Origin: Candidatus Nitrosopumilus sp.
Lineage (GTDB): Archaea; Thermoproteota; Nitrososphaeria; Nitrososphaerales; Nitrosopumilaceae
DNA length: 64,000 bases
NCBI GenBank assembly: GCA_029864235.1
Contig: JAOTTW010000002.1
Coordinates: forward strand, 1 to 64,000
Direction: 5' to 3'
The position numbers and the translations under genes were made by a program. Below the pieces are notes generated by a model. That model was not told the origin of the DNA. It searched no databases and was given only the letters and a program-made list of their open reading frames with translations. Shown here one piece after another: positions 41,318-50,839 of this stretch; positions within the stretch are counted from its first letter, which is position 1; the number at the start of each line of letters is the position of its first letter.

Positions 41318-41622
41318 TATCCTTTCAAGCTCCTATAATCTGCAATATCGATATTCTGATACATTCGATATGCTACAATTATTAATGATAAGCCAACTGC
41401 AACCTCAGCTGCCGCTATTGCAATTGAGAACAAGGCCAGTGTTTGACCACCACTGTGTGGTAAAAATCTTCCAAATGCAACCATGTTAAGGTTTGCTGCA
41501 TTAATTACAATCTCAACTGCAAACAACATTCGAATAGCATTTCTCTTTACGGATAGACCGTAAATTCCAATTCCCAGTAGGGCTACAGATATGATAACAA
41601 AATCAATTAGTTCGTTGCTCAT
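41317..41622 (-). CDS. nuoK: NADH-quinone oxidoreductase subunit K
   Basis: About 101 residues, three membrane helices with the conserved Glu in LFAVEIVINAANLNMVAF, and IAAAEVAVGLSLIIVAYRMY containing the second Glu. I prefer ATG at 41622 (MSNELIDFV) because GGAGG lies 9 bases upstream of it; the ATG at 41631 abuts that sequence. It overlaps the end of nuoJ by 20 bases. Confidence 0.95.
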   Translation of the reverse strand: MSNELIDFVIISVALLGIGIYGLSVKRNAIRMLFAVEIVINAANLNMVAFGRFLPHSGGQTLALFSIAIAAAEVAVGLSLIIVAYRMYQNIDIADYRSLKG

Positions 41623-42115
41623 TTTCCACATCCTCCCTTCTTGCTAAAACTAATGCGCCTGTGACTGAACCTGCTAAAATTAATGCCATTAGAATCAAAG
41701 CTGGCCAATAATAAGTTAGAAAGTCAGCACCAATATCTCTAAAGTCAACTGCTGGTTCATCAGTGGTAATTGATTTGATTCCCGAGTCCATTATTACAGC
41801 CCCAAGCCCAACCATAAAGACCAACATCAATGCAATACCAGCAAATTTTCTTCTTTTATCCTCAACTTTCTTAAAGATAAGCTCTCGTTTTACAAGCATA
41901 ACCGTAAATAAAATTAAAACTGCAATTGAACCTACATACACTGCAAGCTGGAACATTGCAACAAACGGTGAATCCAACAATAAGAAGAATCCGGCAATGC
42001 CACCAAGTGTTCCCATTAATGCAATAGAACCATAAATAAGTGAACGTAACTCTAGTGCTGCTATTGCAGAACCAATTGTAATAACAGATAATGCAAGAAA
42101 AACAGCATCAGCCAT
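41603..42115 (-). CDS. nuoJ: NADH-quinone oxidoreductase subunit J
   Basis: About 170 residues with five membrane helices. The family pattern includes VFLALSVITIGSAIAALELR, FLLLDSPFVAMFQLAVYVGS and IAVLILFTVMLVKREL. ATG at 42115 follows GAGGTG by 8 bases and is preferred over the upstream GTG at 42124. It overlaps nuoI slightly. The C-terminal part ends in a charged tail (RREDVENEQRTN). Confidence 0.95.
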   Translation of the reverse strand: MADAVFLALSVITIGSAIAALELRSLIYGSIALMGTLGGIAGFFLLLDSPFVAMFQLAVYVGSIAVLILFTVMLVKRELIFKKVEDKRRKFAGIALMLVFMVGLGAVIMDSGIKSITTDEPAVDFRDIGADFLTYYWPALILMALILAGSVTGALVLARREDVENEQRTN

Positions 42116-42605
42116 GGGTTGCACCTCTATCAGTAATTTTTATCTCAGAATCTTGAGCAACATAGGGTTTTACTGCAAGTTGAGCTGGAGTGTAAATAAG
42201 TCCCTCTTTACTAAATGAAGATAATTCATAATCATTTGTCATGTATAATGCATAAAATGGACATGCATCAACACATAATCCACAAAATACACATTTACCA
42301 TAATCAATCTGTGGCATAATGGATTTCTTGTTTTGAGTTTGTTGATCTGGAACTTTTACCATTGCAATTGCTTCAGCTACTCCTTCACATGCAATTGAGC
42401 AAAGCTGACATCCTGTACAGTGATCATGAAAGAGCATGTGACGTCCTTTAAGACCAGCAATTCCAACTCCTGTTGAGGGATCAAATTGGTAGCCATCTCC
42501 TACAAACTTTAATTTCTCTTCAGGATATCTTAGAGTAAATCTTTTGATAGCAATATGCTTGATTCCAGAATTCAGAGCTTTAATTATTCCTGTAGCAGTT
42601 CCCAT
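42108..42605 (-). CDS. nuoI: NADH-quinone oxidoreductase subunit I (2x 4Fe-4S)
   Basis: A 165-residue iron-sulfur protein of the peripheral arm. The cluster motifs are CTGCQLCSIACEG and CVFCGLCVDACPFYAL (C-x2-C-x2-C-x3-C each). It carries electrons to NuoB. The start ATG at 42605 overlaps the end of nuoH by one base. The C-terminus is polar and short. Confidence 0.97.
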   Translation of the reverse strand: MGTATGIIKALNSGIKHIAIKRFTLRYPEEKLKFVGDGYQFDPSTGVGIAGLKGRHMLFHDHCTGCQLCSIACEGVAEAIAMVKVPDQQTQNKKSIMPQIDYGKCVFCGLCVDACPFYALYMTNDYELSSFSKEGLIYTPAQLAVKPYVAQDSEIKITDRGATHG

Positions 42606-43903
42606 TACAACATTCCTCCAGGTCCCAAGACTCCAGCGTAAAGCAAGCCTAGAGCTATAAAGATGTTAACGAATGCCAATCCAATTAATTTGTACCAACC
42701 AAGACTTAGCAACATATCAATTCTAATTCTTGGAAATACGCCTCTTGGCAATAGTATAAAGAATATTACTCCTACTGTTTTTATTACAAACCAGACAATT
42801 CCATTTAGTGTTTCTTGTGAGAACAACGGCAATCCAGGAATTGTTATTGTAATTGGTCCAGCTTCAATTCCTTTAGTAATAATTTCTTCAGGGAATGGAG
42901 GCCAGATCATCGGACCATTCCATCCACCCAAAAACAATACGACAAACAGTGCTGCGAACGCATATAGTTTAAGATAAGTTCCCAACTGAACAAGCCCATA
43001 CATCATTCCAGAAAGTTCTGTTAACCAACCAGCAACAATTTCACTTTCTGCCTCCGGTAAGTCGAATGGGATTCTTTCTAGTTCAGCTAATATAGTAATA
43101 AAGAATACAATTGCACCAACGGGTAAAAATACAATCCATGGGAAATTTGATTGGCTTGCAGCAATTTCAGAAAGATTCAGAGTTCCTGTAAGTATCACAA
43201 CACCAAGTAATGACAAAATAAGAGGGATTTCAAATGATACCATTTGATGCAAAGCTCTGATTCCACCAATGAATGGAAACTTGCTGTTTGCAGACCAAGC
43301 AGAAAGAATTGTGATGATTGGAAAGAATCCAATCACAGCAAATACTGCCAACAATCCTACATCTACATCTGCAACTACCCAACCAGGAGCCACAGGAATC
43401 AATGCAATAAATGCTGCAGCAGCTCCAACAAATATCACAGGCGCTGCCCAGAAAATTGGTTTGTCTGCTTTTGCTGGAATAATAATTTCCTTTGAGATTA
43501 ATTTTAGACCATCACCCATCAATTGTAAGATGCCTTCAATTTTACCACAATAGAAAGGACCAACTCTCAACTGCAGTTTTGCTAACATTTTTCTTTCAAC
43601 AAAAATTGTACCTGCTGCTAGCAACGCTGCAAATCCAAATCCAGGAAATGCTGCAATTCTAAACAAATCAGTTGCCATGAATGATTTTAGAATTGGAAGT
43701 GTTCTGGACGGGTCAGCAAGCCATGTCAATGCGAGAAAGGGTGTGAGTAATTCACCATCAATTACAGGCATTTCAATATAGAACAAAATAATTTGGACTA
43801 GCGGTAAACCAATTAGTGCAAAGATTAGAAGGAACCAAAACAAGTTGTCTAAAATAGATTTTACAAATTCGCTAAACTTGAATTTTGGTGCAATAACAGA
43901 CAT
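42605..43903 (-). CDS. nuoH: NADH-quinone oxidoreductase subunit H
   Basis: A 432-residue membrane subunit at the quinone site. It has FVERKMLAKLQLRVGPFYCG, QLMGDGLKLISKE, the quinone-chamber loop LAELERIPFDLPEAESEIVA, and FPRIRIDMLLSLGWYKLI. There is an N-terminal extension of about 75 residues with one extra helix. It lies between nuoD and nuoI with minimal spacing. Confidence 0.97.
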   Translation of the reverse strand: MSVIAPKFKFSEFVKSILDNLFWFLLIFALIGLPLVQIILFYIEMPVIDGELLTPFLALTWLADPSRTLPILKSFMATDLFRIAAFPGFGFAALLAAGTIFVERKMLAKLQLRVGPFYCGKIEGILQLMGDGLKLISKEIIIPAKADKPIFWAAPVIFVGAAAAFIALIPVAPGWVVADVDVGLLAVFAVIGFFPIITILSAWSANSKFPFIGGIRALHQMVSFEIPLILSLLGVVILTGTLNLSEIAASQSNFPWIVFLPVGAIVFFITILAELERIPFDLPEAESEIVAGWLTELSGMMYGLVQLGTYLKLYAFAALFVVLFLGGWNGPMIWPPFPEEIITKGIEAGPITITIPGLPLFSQETLNGIVWFVIKTVGVIFFILLPRGVFPRIRIDMLLSLGWYKLIGLAFVNIFIALGLLYAGVLGPGGML

Positions 43904-45037
43904 CTATCGATCTGCCTCCACTGGCCAATAGTTTAGACTCCAGTAAACAGAGGGCATGTTGCCAAGTTTTTCTCCTTTAAGGAGATATGGCAATGCAATT
44001 AGGTTTCTAAATGAACCAACACTAAGTTTTAGTCTATATGGCTCAGGCTTTTTATCAGAAACAATATAACAACCAAGAGAACCTCTTCCAGACTCTACGC
44101 GTTTGTAGACTGAATCATCTCCACCCTTTGGATTTGGTTTTAGTTTTACTCTTACAGAACCAGACTTTGGCATTTTTGCAAGTGCATTTCTGATGATTCT
44201 ACAGCTCTCCATCATGTCAAGCCATGGAATTTTAGATCTCGCATAGGAATCACCTTCTTTGAGAACAGGAGTCTGGAAATCCAGTTCATCATAGACATCA
44301 TATGGTTCTTTTTTTCTTAGGTCATAATCAACACCACTTGCACGAAGGACAGAACCTGTAGTCCCAAGTCTTATTGCATCCTGTCTAGACAAGATACCAG
44401 TTTTTTCAGTTCTTGCAATCAAAATTGGATTGTCATAAAATACTGCTGCGTATTCCTTGATACGTTTTTCAAAGTAGTTTACTTGTCTTAGACAAACATC
44501 TTCAAAGTTTGGTGGTAAATCATTTCTAACTCCACCTGGAACAAAGTGTGCATGAGTTACTCTAGCTCCTGACATTTTTTCCATCAAATCAATTAATAGT
44601 TCACGGTCACCTGCTGGCCACATGAACATTGTAGAATGTCCCAAAAATATACCATAGATTGCAAGCCAGTACATTATGTAGATACATCTGTTTAATTCAG
44701 AAGCAATTACTCGAATGTATTTTGCACGTTCTGGAACTTCAATGCCAAGAAGTTCTTCAACTCCCAAAACATAAGGATACAAAACATTACAAGAATCATG
44801 AATTACAGGTCTTTCTAAGTGCGGAATGTTTAGGATATAGTTTCTGTACTCTGCCATCTTTTCTTCTCCTCGATGGACATAACCCGGATCTGGATCACAT
44901 GCGACAATAAAGTCACCATCAATTTGTACAATAATTCTCATATGACCAGAACCCGGATGTTGTGGTCCAACATTGAGAGTCATAATTCTCTCATCTACTT
45001 TTTGAAGTGCTAGACCTGGTGGTAGTTTTGCGCTCAT
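43904..45037 (-). CDS. nuoD: NADH-quinone oxidoreductase subunit D
   Basis: A 377-residue 49-kDa-type subunit lining the quinone cavity. It has MTLNVGPQHPGSGHMRIIVQ, CDPDPGYVHRGEEKMAEYRN and SGARVTHAHFVPGGVRNDLP, and ends YWSLNYWPVEADR. The quinone-binding Tyr and His are in the expected regions. It is stand-alone rather than fused to NuoC. Start MSAKLPPGL is 4 bases after nuoC. Confidence 0.97.
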   Translation of the reverse strand: MSAKLPPGLALQKVDERIMTLNVGPQHPGSGHMRIIVQIDGDFIVACDPDPGYVHRGEEKMAEYRNYILNIPHLERPVIHDSCNVLYPYVLGVEELLGIEVPERAKYIRVIASELNRCIYIMYWLAIYGIFLGHSTMFMWPAGDRELLIDLMEKMSGARVTHAHFVPGGVRNDLPPNFEDVCLRQVNYFEKRIKEYAAVFYDNPILIARTEKTGILSRQDAIRLGTTGSVLRASGVDYDLRKKEPYDVYDELDFQTPVLKEGDSYARSKIPWLDMMESCRIIRNALAKMPKSGSVRVKLKPNPKGGDDSVYKRVESGRGSLGCYIVSDKKPEPYRLKLSVGSFRNLIALPYLLKGEKLGNMPSVYWSLNYWPVEADR

Positions 45038-45041
45038 TTCT

Positions 45042-45635
45042 TTATCTTCCTTTTATTGCAAAGTCCTTTCTTAGTGGCGGTAAATCTGCCCAATCCTCTG
45101 GCAAAAGTAATCTTCTATTATCTGGATGACCTTCAAAGTAAACACCTAGCATTTCAAAAACTTCTCTTTCATGAAATTCAACACTGTAGAATATATCTCT
45201 AAGACTAGGAAGTCTTGTTGCATCATTTCCGGGAATTGGATTTTCTTCTCTCGGAGCTCTTGTTGCCAAGACTAGAATCTGTCTTGCAAGTGATGAATCT
45301 GTGTATGAACCTATGTGATAAACCACTTCAATTTCTTTGTCTTGTGGATAATCTACTCCTGAAACAGATTCAGCATGATCAAAATTTAATTCATCTCGAA
45401 TAAACTCTGCCACATCATGTACATTTTCTTTACTAACATTAATTCTGACTCTGTCTGGTTTGACAAATGCTACTTTTGTCTTTTCACCAAACTTTTCTAC
45501 AATTTTATCTGCTAGTCCTTTTTCAAATTCTGGTAGGTTGACTTTTTCTAGAGTTGGTTTTTTTGTAGGTGTAGGTTTTGGTGTAGGTTTTTCCTGAGAT
45601 TCAGATTCAATTGATTCTTTTTTTTCTTCACTCAT
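45042..45635 (-). CDS. nuoC: NADH-quinone oxidoreductase subunit C
   Basis: A 197-residue 30-kDa-type subunit. The fold region starts at about residue 40, after a disordered acidic/Pro-Lys stretch (EKPTPKPTPTKKPTLEKV). The signature is in YSVEFHEREVFEMLGVYFEG and HPDNRRLLLPEDWADLPPLR. The start ATG overlaps the nuoB stop as TAATG. Confidence 0.95.
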   Translation of the reverse strand: MSEEKKESIESESQEKPTPKPTPTKKPTLEKVNLPEFEKGLADKIVEKFGEKTKVAFVKPDRVRINVSKENVHDVAEFIRDELNFDHAESVSGVDYPQDKEIEVVYHIGSYTDSSLARQILVLATRAPREENPIPGNDATRLPSLRDIFYSVEFHEREVFEMLGVYFEGHPDNRRLLLPEDWADLPPLRKDFAIKGR

Positions 45636-46159
45636 TACACAAACTTCCTAGCCTTCATCCTCTTAATTTTTTCTTGTAACAACATACAGCCTTGAATTAG
45701 AGTTTCAGGTCTAGGTGGACAGCCTGGAACATAGACATCTACTGGTAAAACTCCGTCTATTCCTGGTAATACATTGTATGAATCAAAATACAATCCTCCA
45801 GTAATTGCACATGCACCCATTGCAATAACATACTTTGGTTCTGGCATTTGGTCATAAACTAAACGAAGACGTGGAGCCATTTTTCTAGTAATTGTTCCTT
45901 GAACTACAATTAGATCACATTGTCTTAGTGATCCAAATGCTTCAATGATACCAAATCTTTCAACATCGTATCGTGGACTTGATGCTGCTCCAAATTCTAC
46001 ACTGCAACAAGCTGTTTCAATGTGAACAGGCCAAAGTGACCAAATTCTACCCCAATTGATGGCATATCCCAATGGTTTGTCAATTGCTTTTTCTAAAATG
46101 TCACCTAATTTTCCAACAAATACATTTGCGTTTTCTGGTGTCAATAGATCTTTTAACAA
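45635..46159 (-). CDS. nuoB: NADH-quinone oxidoreductase subunit B
   Basis: A 174-residue subunit holding the terminal cluster N2. The ligand Cys residues are in ACCSVEFGAA (CC pair), MGACAITGGLYF and VYVPGCPPRPETLIQG. It passes electrons to quinone near NuoD and NuoH. It follows nuoA by about 40 bases, the only larger gap in the operon. Confidence 0.97.
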   Translation of the reverse strand: MLKDLLTPENANVFVGKLGDILEKAIDKPLGYAINWGRIWSLWPVHIETACCSVEFGAASSPRYDVERFGIIEAFGSLRQCDLIVVQGTITRKMAPRLRLVYDQMPEPKYVIAMGACAITGGLYFDSYNVLPGIDGVLPVDVYVPGCPPRPETLIQGCMLLQEKIKRMKARKFV

Positions 46160-46199
46160 TGTGTTCTACCATCCCTGAAATTTTTATTTGTATAAATAA

Positions 46200-46574
46200 T
46201 TACCATATGTTTCGTCTCCCTGATTGATATAATGCAAAGGCCATTGCTGCAAACATAATTCCTAAGAACCCTATAATTGGAAGAGTTGCAGACTTCGGTA
46301 ATTCTAAAATTGTACTTCCCCATGCATACAAGAATATTGCCATTACATCAAAAACCACAAACATCAAAATATAAGCATAATATTGCATCATGAAGTGAGT
46401 TCGTCCTTCACCTGATGGAACTTGACCACATTCCATCGGTAAAAATTTGACTGGATTGCTTCGTTTCCGGGGCGAAATCATTCTAGAAATAATCAGAGCA
46501 GGTGCCATTGCCGCTACTGCAAAGCCAAACATTAACACCACGGTACTATAATTGCCCGCTAATTCTCCGACCAA
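46200..46574 (-). CDS. nuoA: NADH-quinone oxidoreductase subunit A
   Basis: A 124-residue membrane protein with three helices. Signature parts are KFLPMECGQVPSGEGRTHFM (ECG loop at the quinone entrance) and YYAYILMFVVFDVMAIFLYA. It is the first gene of an 11-gene minus-strand operon A-B-C-D-H-I-J-K-M-L-N. No nuoE, nuoF or nuoG is present, so the electron donor is not NADH through the usual module. Confidence 0.96.
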   Translation of the reverse strand: MVGELAGNYSTVVLMFGFAVAAMAPALIISRMISPRKRSNPVKFLPMECGQVPSGEGRTHFMMQYYAYILMFVVFDVMAIFLYAWGSTILELPKSATLPIIGFLGIMFAAMAFALYQSGRRNIW

Positions 46575-46657
46575 TTTAGCTTTGAACCCAAGTTTTTGTA
46601 TAAAAAGGTATGCTCGGTTTTTTGAGTTATTTTTTAGATCTAACTTTTGTAAAGTAC

Positions 46658-46664
46658 TTTATAT
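46658..46664 (+). promoter_or_regulatory. TATA box before peroxiredoxin gene
   Basis: TTTATAT lies about 20-27 bases before the two possible starts (46679 and 46685), the distance of a leaderless archaeal promoter. Confidence 0.4.
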
Positions 46665-46678
46665 GATAACAACAGTAG

Positions 46679-47149
46679 ATGATCATGGGATTGAATATTG
46701 GAGATACTGCTCCTGGCTTTGAGCTTCCAGATACTGAGCTGAAAATGCGGACTTTGAAGGAATTTAAAGGAAAGAAGATCGTTTTATCATTTTTTGTTGC
46801 TGCAAGCTCTCCAGTTTGTGAAAGCGAACTGTGTACATTTAGAGATTCTTGGGAAGAGATTTCAAAACTAGGAGCTCAAGTAATTGCAATAAGTAATGAT
46901 GGTCCATTTGCAAACAAAGCATTTGCAGAAAAAAATAGATTCAATTTTCCAGTTTTGGCAGACTATACAAGTAAAGTAATCCGTGATTACAATGTATTAA
47001 TGCCAGATTTGCTTCACATCAAAGATTACAATGCGGCAAAACGTTCCGTATTTGTAATAATGGAAGATGGAAAAATTGGATACAAATGGGTATCTGAAGA
47101 TCCATTAAAAGAGCCAAATTATGAAGAAATTAAACAATTTCTAAAATAG
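46679..47149 (+). CDS. Peroxiredoxin (AhpC/TSA or BCP-like)
   Basis: A 156-residue thioredoxin-fold peroxidase. The N-terminal domain reads NIGDTAPGFELPDTELKMRT. The active-site region SSPVCESELCTFRD has two Cys, one at the peroxidatic position and one 5 residues later, as in some BCP types. NEKNRFNFPVLADY-like FAEKNRFNFPVLADYTSKVI follows, then RSVFVIMEDGKIGY. It should reduce hydrogen peroxide or organic peroxides using a thioredoxin-like donor. Start is ATG 46679 or 46685. Confidence 0.92.
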   Translation: MIMGLNIGDTAPGFELPDTELKMRTLKEFKGKKIVLSFFVAASSPVCESELCTFRDSWEEISKLGAQVIAISNDGPFANKAFAEKNRFNFPVLADYTSKVIRDYNVLMPDLLHIKDYNAAKRSVFVIMEDGKIGYKWVSEDPLKEPNYEEIKQFLK

Positions 47150-47159
47150 GAAAAATTTT

Positions 47160-47678
47160 TTATTCAATTTCGGCGATAATGTCACCTTTAGCTACACTTC
47201 CGCCTTGTTTAATTTTAATTGATTTGATAGAACCGTCTTTGTGAGATTTTACTGCAACTTGCATCTTCATTGATTCTAAAGTACAGACAACATCACCTTG
47301 TTTGACAGAATCGCCTTCTGTAACTGCAATAGATACAACTTTACCTGGAATTTGGCTTTTGAGAGCCAGTTGTTCATTTCCTGCAACAGCACCACCTGAA
47401 TTCTTGTACACAATCTCATCAAATTTAGAATGCATGTTTAGTGTGATTGGTACATTGTCAATTACAAGATTCATTTGATTAGTTGTATTATCAAGATACT
47501 TTACTTTGTGATATTTTTGGTCAAGAATAAATTCAATTCCTTTTGAATCCAGAGTAAGAAGTTTTATTTGGTATTCATTGTCATTAATCTTAATAACATA
47601 TTCATTATTTCCTAGATTTTCTGTGATTTCACCAGTAAAGGCAGTTTCAACATCTTCAATTTTATAGTCCATTATCAT
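47160..47678 (-). CDS. Biotin carboxyl carrier protein of acyl-CoA carboxylase
   Basis: A 172-residue carrier protein. The C-terminal biotinyl domain (about residues 100-172) contains the biotin-accepting Lys in LESMKMQVAVKSH, with the flanking hammerhead strands GKVVSIAVTEGDSVKQGDVV and DGSIKSIKIKQGGSVAKGDI. The N-terminal half is a subunit-contact domain. ATG at 47678 shares its A with the upstream stop (TGATG). It carries CO2 between the carboxylase and transferase encoded upstream. Confidence 0.95.
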   Translation of the reverse strand: MIMDYKIEDVETAFTGEITENLGNNEYVIKINDNEYQIKLLTLDSKGIEFILDQKYHKVKYLDNTTNQMNLVIDNVPITLNMHSKFDEIVYKNSGGAVAGNEQLALKSQIPGKVVSIAVTEGDSVKQGDVVCTLESMKMQVAVKSHKDGSIKSIKIKQGGSVAKGDIIAEIE

Positions 47679-49165
47679 CAATCCAGTTTATTTTTCCAAG
47701 TAGAATTGTTTTGTGTTGAATTTTGTATTCTGCTTTTGAAGTATTCAGAATAAATAACTGCGGCCGCTACTGCAGATTCACTTTTTTCTGTTTTTTCTTC
47801 TTTGAGATCTTCCTTTAGTTTTTCAATAATGTTAAAACGCTTAAGGAAATCTGTTGATAATTCACCGTTTTTGTATTGTTTAGTATTTAGAATTGTTTTG
47901 TATAAAGGAATTGATGTCTCAACACCTTGTATGTAAAAGTCATTTAATGCATTAAGCATTCTAGTTCTTGATTCTTCAAATGTTTGGCCCCATGTACAAA
48001 GTTTGGCCATTAATGAATCATAAAATGGGGAAACTGTACATCCTGGATAAAGATATGTGTCACATCTAACACTAGGCCCTGATGGGATTGTTACATCAGG
48101 AACTGGACCAGTAGAAGGGGCAAAGTCTAAGAACGTGTCTTCAGCGTTGATTCTACACTCAATTGCATAACCATTCATTTTAAGATCTTTTTGTTTGAAT
48201 GGTAATGGTTCTCCATTTGCAATATCTAGTTGAAGTTTGACAAAATCTAATCCAGATACCAGTTCAGAGATCGGGTGTTCTACTTGTAATCTTGCATTAA
48301 TTTCAATGAAATAAAATTCACCATCATCAGATCTTAAAAATTCAGCAGTACCCAAATTAGTGTAATCAACTGCTTCTGATGCTTTAACAACTAACTCACC
48401 TATTTTATCTCTAGTTTTTTGATCAACTACTGGTGAGGGAGTTTGCTCAATAAGTTTTTGATTACGTCTTTGAATTGAACATTCTCTTTCAAAAAGATGA
48501 ACTGCATTACCATGTTTGTCTCTTGCCATTTGATACTCAATATGTCTGGTTTTCTCAAGGAATTTTTCAACAATGATTGCTGATTTTCCAACAGCAGAAA
48601 TTGATTCGCTTGTTACAGTTTCAAAACCTTCACGTAGTTCTTTATCATTTGTTACTAGTCTAATCCCACGACCACCACCACCATAAACGGATTTGAGTAA
48701 TACAGGATAGCTGATATTATTTGCAATGCTTAATGCCTCTTCTACATCTTTTACAAGACCAGGACTTCCTGGAACAGTTGGGACTTTTGCTTTCAACATT
48801 GCATCCTTACATCTCATTTTATCTCCACAAAGATTCATTGAATCTGCTGATGGTCCAATAAAATTAATTTTATTTTTCTCACAAAGCCTTGCAAAATCAT
48901 CGTTTTCAGAAAGGAAGCCATATCCTGGATGGACCGCATCAGCACCAGAGGATAGCATTACATCTAAAATTTTTTCTTGATTTAGATATGACTTGACAGG
49001 AGCTGCTTCACCAATATGATACGCTTCTGTTGCTTTCTTGACATGTAATGAATTGTAATCTTCATCAGAATAAACTGCAACAGTTTTGATTCCTAATCTT
49101 TTACATGTTCTAATAACACGTAAAGCAATTTCTCCTCTGTTTGCGATAAGGACTTTCTCAATCAT
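47678..49165 (-). CDS. accC: Biotin carboxylase subunit of acetyl/propionyl-CoA carboxylase
   Basis: An ATP-grasp enzyme of about 495 residues that carboxylates biotin with bicarbonate and ATP. It has MIEKVLIANRGEIALRVIRT, the ATP loop KSVYGGGGRGIRLV, the metal/bicarbonate region FIEINARLQVEHPISELVSG and the C-terminal lid domain. ATG at 49165 gives the usual family start; a GTG at 49174 overlapping the transferase stop is an alternative. In this lineage the enzyme feeds the 3-hydroxypropionate/4-hydroxybutyrate cycle. The last about 40 residues are polar. Confidence 0.96.
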   Translation of the reverse strand: MIEKVLIANRGEIALRVIRTCKRLGIKTVAVYSDEDYNSLHVKKATEAYHIGEAAPVKSYLNQEKILDVMLSSGADAVHPGYGFLSENDDFARLCEKNKINFIGPSADSMNLCGDKMRCKDAMLKAKVPTVPGSPGLVKDVEEALSIANNISYPVLLKSVYGGGGRGIRLVTNDKELREGFETVTSESISAVGKSAIIVEKFLEKTRHIEYQMARDKHGNAVHLFERECSIQRRNQKLIEQTPSPVVDQKTRDKIGELVVKASEAVDYTNLGTAEFLRSDDGEFYFIEINARLQVEHPISELVSGLDFVKLQLDIANGEPLPFKQKDLKMNGYAIECRINAEDTFLDFAPSTGPVPDVTIPSGPSVRCDTYLYPGCTVSPFYDSLMAKLCTWGQTFEESRTRMLNALNDFYIQGVETSIPLYKTILNTKQYKNGELSTDFLKRFNIIEKLKEDLKEEKTEKSESAVAAAVIYSEYFKSRIQNSTQNNSTWKNKLD

Positions 49166-49170
49166 TCTAA

Positions 49171-50718
49171 TCACAAATTGATATTTCCATGCTTTCTTGG
49201 AAGTTGTTTTTCTCTCTTGTTTTGAAGCATCTCAAGTGCTTTAATTAACATAGGTCTAGTTTCAGATGGATCAATTACATTGTCAACAGTTCCATGAGAT
49301 GCAGCTACGTATGGATTTTCAAATTTTTCTGAGAATTCATCAATTAGTTTTTTCTTTGTAGTCTCAGGATCTGGAGATTCTGCAATTTCTTTTCTGGACA
49401 TAATTTTTACAGCAGCTTCTGCTCCCAACACTGCACATCTTGCTGTAGGCCATGCATAATTGATATCAGTTCTAAGATTCTTGCTTCCCATTGCAATATA
49501 TGCACCACCATATGCTTTTCCAATTACAAGAGTAATTCTTGGAACTGTTGCTTCACAGTATGCATAAAGTAACTTACTTCCATGTCTTATGATTCCATTG
49601 TGTTCTTGGTTAGACCCAGGCATGTAACCGGGAGTATCCACTAGAGTAATTATAGGAATATTAAATGCATCACAAAACCGAATAAAACGTGCTGCTTTGT
49701 TTGATGAATCAATATCAAGTGCACCTGCAAGATGTAATGGTTGATTTGCAACAATTCCAACTACTTTACCATTCATTCTACAATAACCAACTACAACATT
49801 TGGTGCAAACAATTCATGAACTTCAAAAAATTTATGATTATCAACAATAGAATTTATGATTTCTTTTATATCATATGGCTGAACCGGATTTGCAGGAATA
49901 ATATTGATCAAATTATGATCTAATCTGTTCGGATCATCATCAGTTGTAATTTTTGGTGGTTCTTCAGTATTGTTTTGGGGTAAAAATGAAAGTAATTTTC
50001 TAATGTAATCCATACATTCGTATTCATTTTGTGCAACAAAATGCGCAACACCACTTTTTGTTCCATGAGTCATAGCGCCACCTAATTCATCAAAAGAAAT
50101 TTCTTCACCTAACACTGTCTTAACTACATCAGGACCAGTGACAAACATAGTACCTGCTTTGTCTACCATGATTACAAAATCAGTCATTGCTGGTGAATAT
50201 ACTGAACCACCTGCAGATGGACCGATACTCGCAGTAATTTGTGGAATTACACCAGATGCTAATTGATTATGATAAAAAATGTCAGCAAAACCATCAAGAC
50301 TCATAATCCCCTCTTGAATTCTTGCACCACCTGAATCCATTATTCCAATTATTGGACAACCTGTTCTTAATGCATGATCCATAAGTTTTGTAATTTTTTT
50401 TGCACCCATCTGACTTAGTGTACCACCAAGTACAGTAAAATCATAGGCAAACACAAAGATCTGCCTACCATTAACATTTCCATATCCTCCAACTACACCA
50501 TCAGTATAGAATTTCTTTTTCTGCATATCATATTCATGATAATGATGTGTGGTTAAGGGATCCACTTCAACAAAAGTACCTTCATCTAATAATAGATCAA
50601 TTCTTTCTCGTGCTGTAAGTTTTCCTTTGTCATGTTGGGCTTTAATTCTATCTTGCCCACCACCCTGTAGCGATACCTTATTTCTCTTAGAATATTCCTC
50701 AATCTTTTCGGAATGCAT
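49171..50718 (-). CDS. pccB: Carboxyltransferase subunit of acetyl/propionyl-CoA carboxylase
   Basis: A 515-residue crotonase-fold transferase moving CO2 from biotin to acetyl-CoA or propionyl-CoA. Features are KLTARERIDLLLDEGTFVEV, the first oxyanion loop MDSGGARIQEGIMSLDGFAD, GPSAGGSVYSPAMTDFVIM, VDTPGYMPGSNQEHNGIIRH (second oxyanion loop) and KAYGGAYIAMGSKNL. It is the first gene of a tightly overlapping transferase-carboxylase-carrier operon. Confidence 0.97.
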   Translation of the reverse strand: MHSEKIEEYSKRNKVSLQGGGQDRIKAQHDKGKLTARERIDLLLDEGTFVEVDPLTTHHYHEYDMQKKKFYTDGVVGGYGNVNGRQIFVFAYDFTVLGGTLSQMGAKKITKLMDHALRTGCPIIGIMDSGGARIQEGIMSLDGFADIFYHNQLASGVIPQITASIGPSAGGSVYSPAMTDFVIMVDKAGTMFVTGPDVVKTVLGEEISFDELGGAMTHGTKSGVAHFVAQNEYECMDYIRKLLSFLPQNNTEEPPKITTDDDPNRLDHNLINIIPANPVQPYDIKEIINSIVDNHKFFEVHELFAPNVVVGYCRMNGKVVGIVANQPLHLAGALDIDSSNKAARFIRFCDAFNIPIITLVDTPGYMPGSNQEHNGIIRHGSKLLYAYCEATVPRITLVIGKAYGGAYIAMGSKNLRTDINYAWPTARCAVLGAEAAVKIMSRKEIAESPDPETTKKKLIDEFSEKFENPYVAASHGTVDNVIDPSETRPMLIKALEMLQNKREKQLPRKHGNINL

Positions 50719-50839
50719 ATCGACAATTAATCAATAAAACATACCTATATTAATTTAATTTGATCAGATATTTTATTATGATATTTTTGTCATGATCATT
50801 CAAAATTGTGAATTTTCTTGAAAAATTTGAGACAATTTG

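Noticed and set aside
43244-43553. Plus-strand frames inside nuoH
   Set aside because: Shadows of the nuoH coding sequence; Asn/Ser/Cys-rich without motif or start signal.
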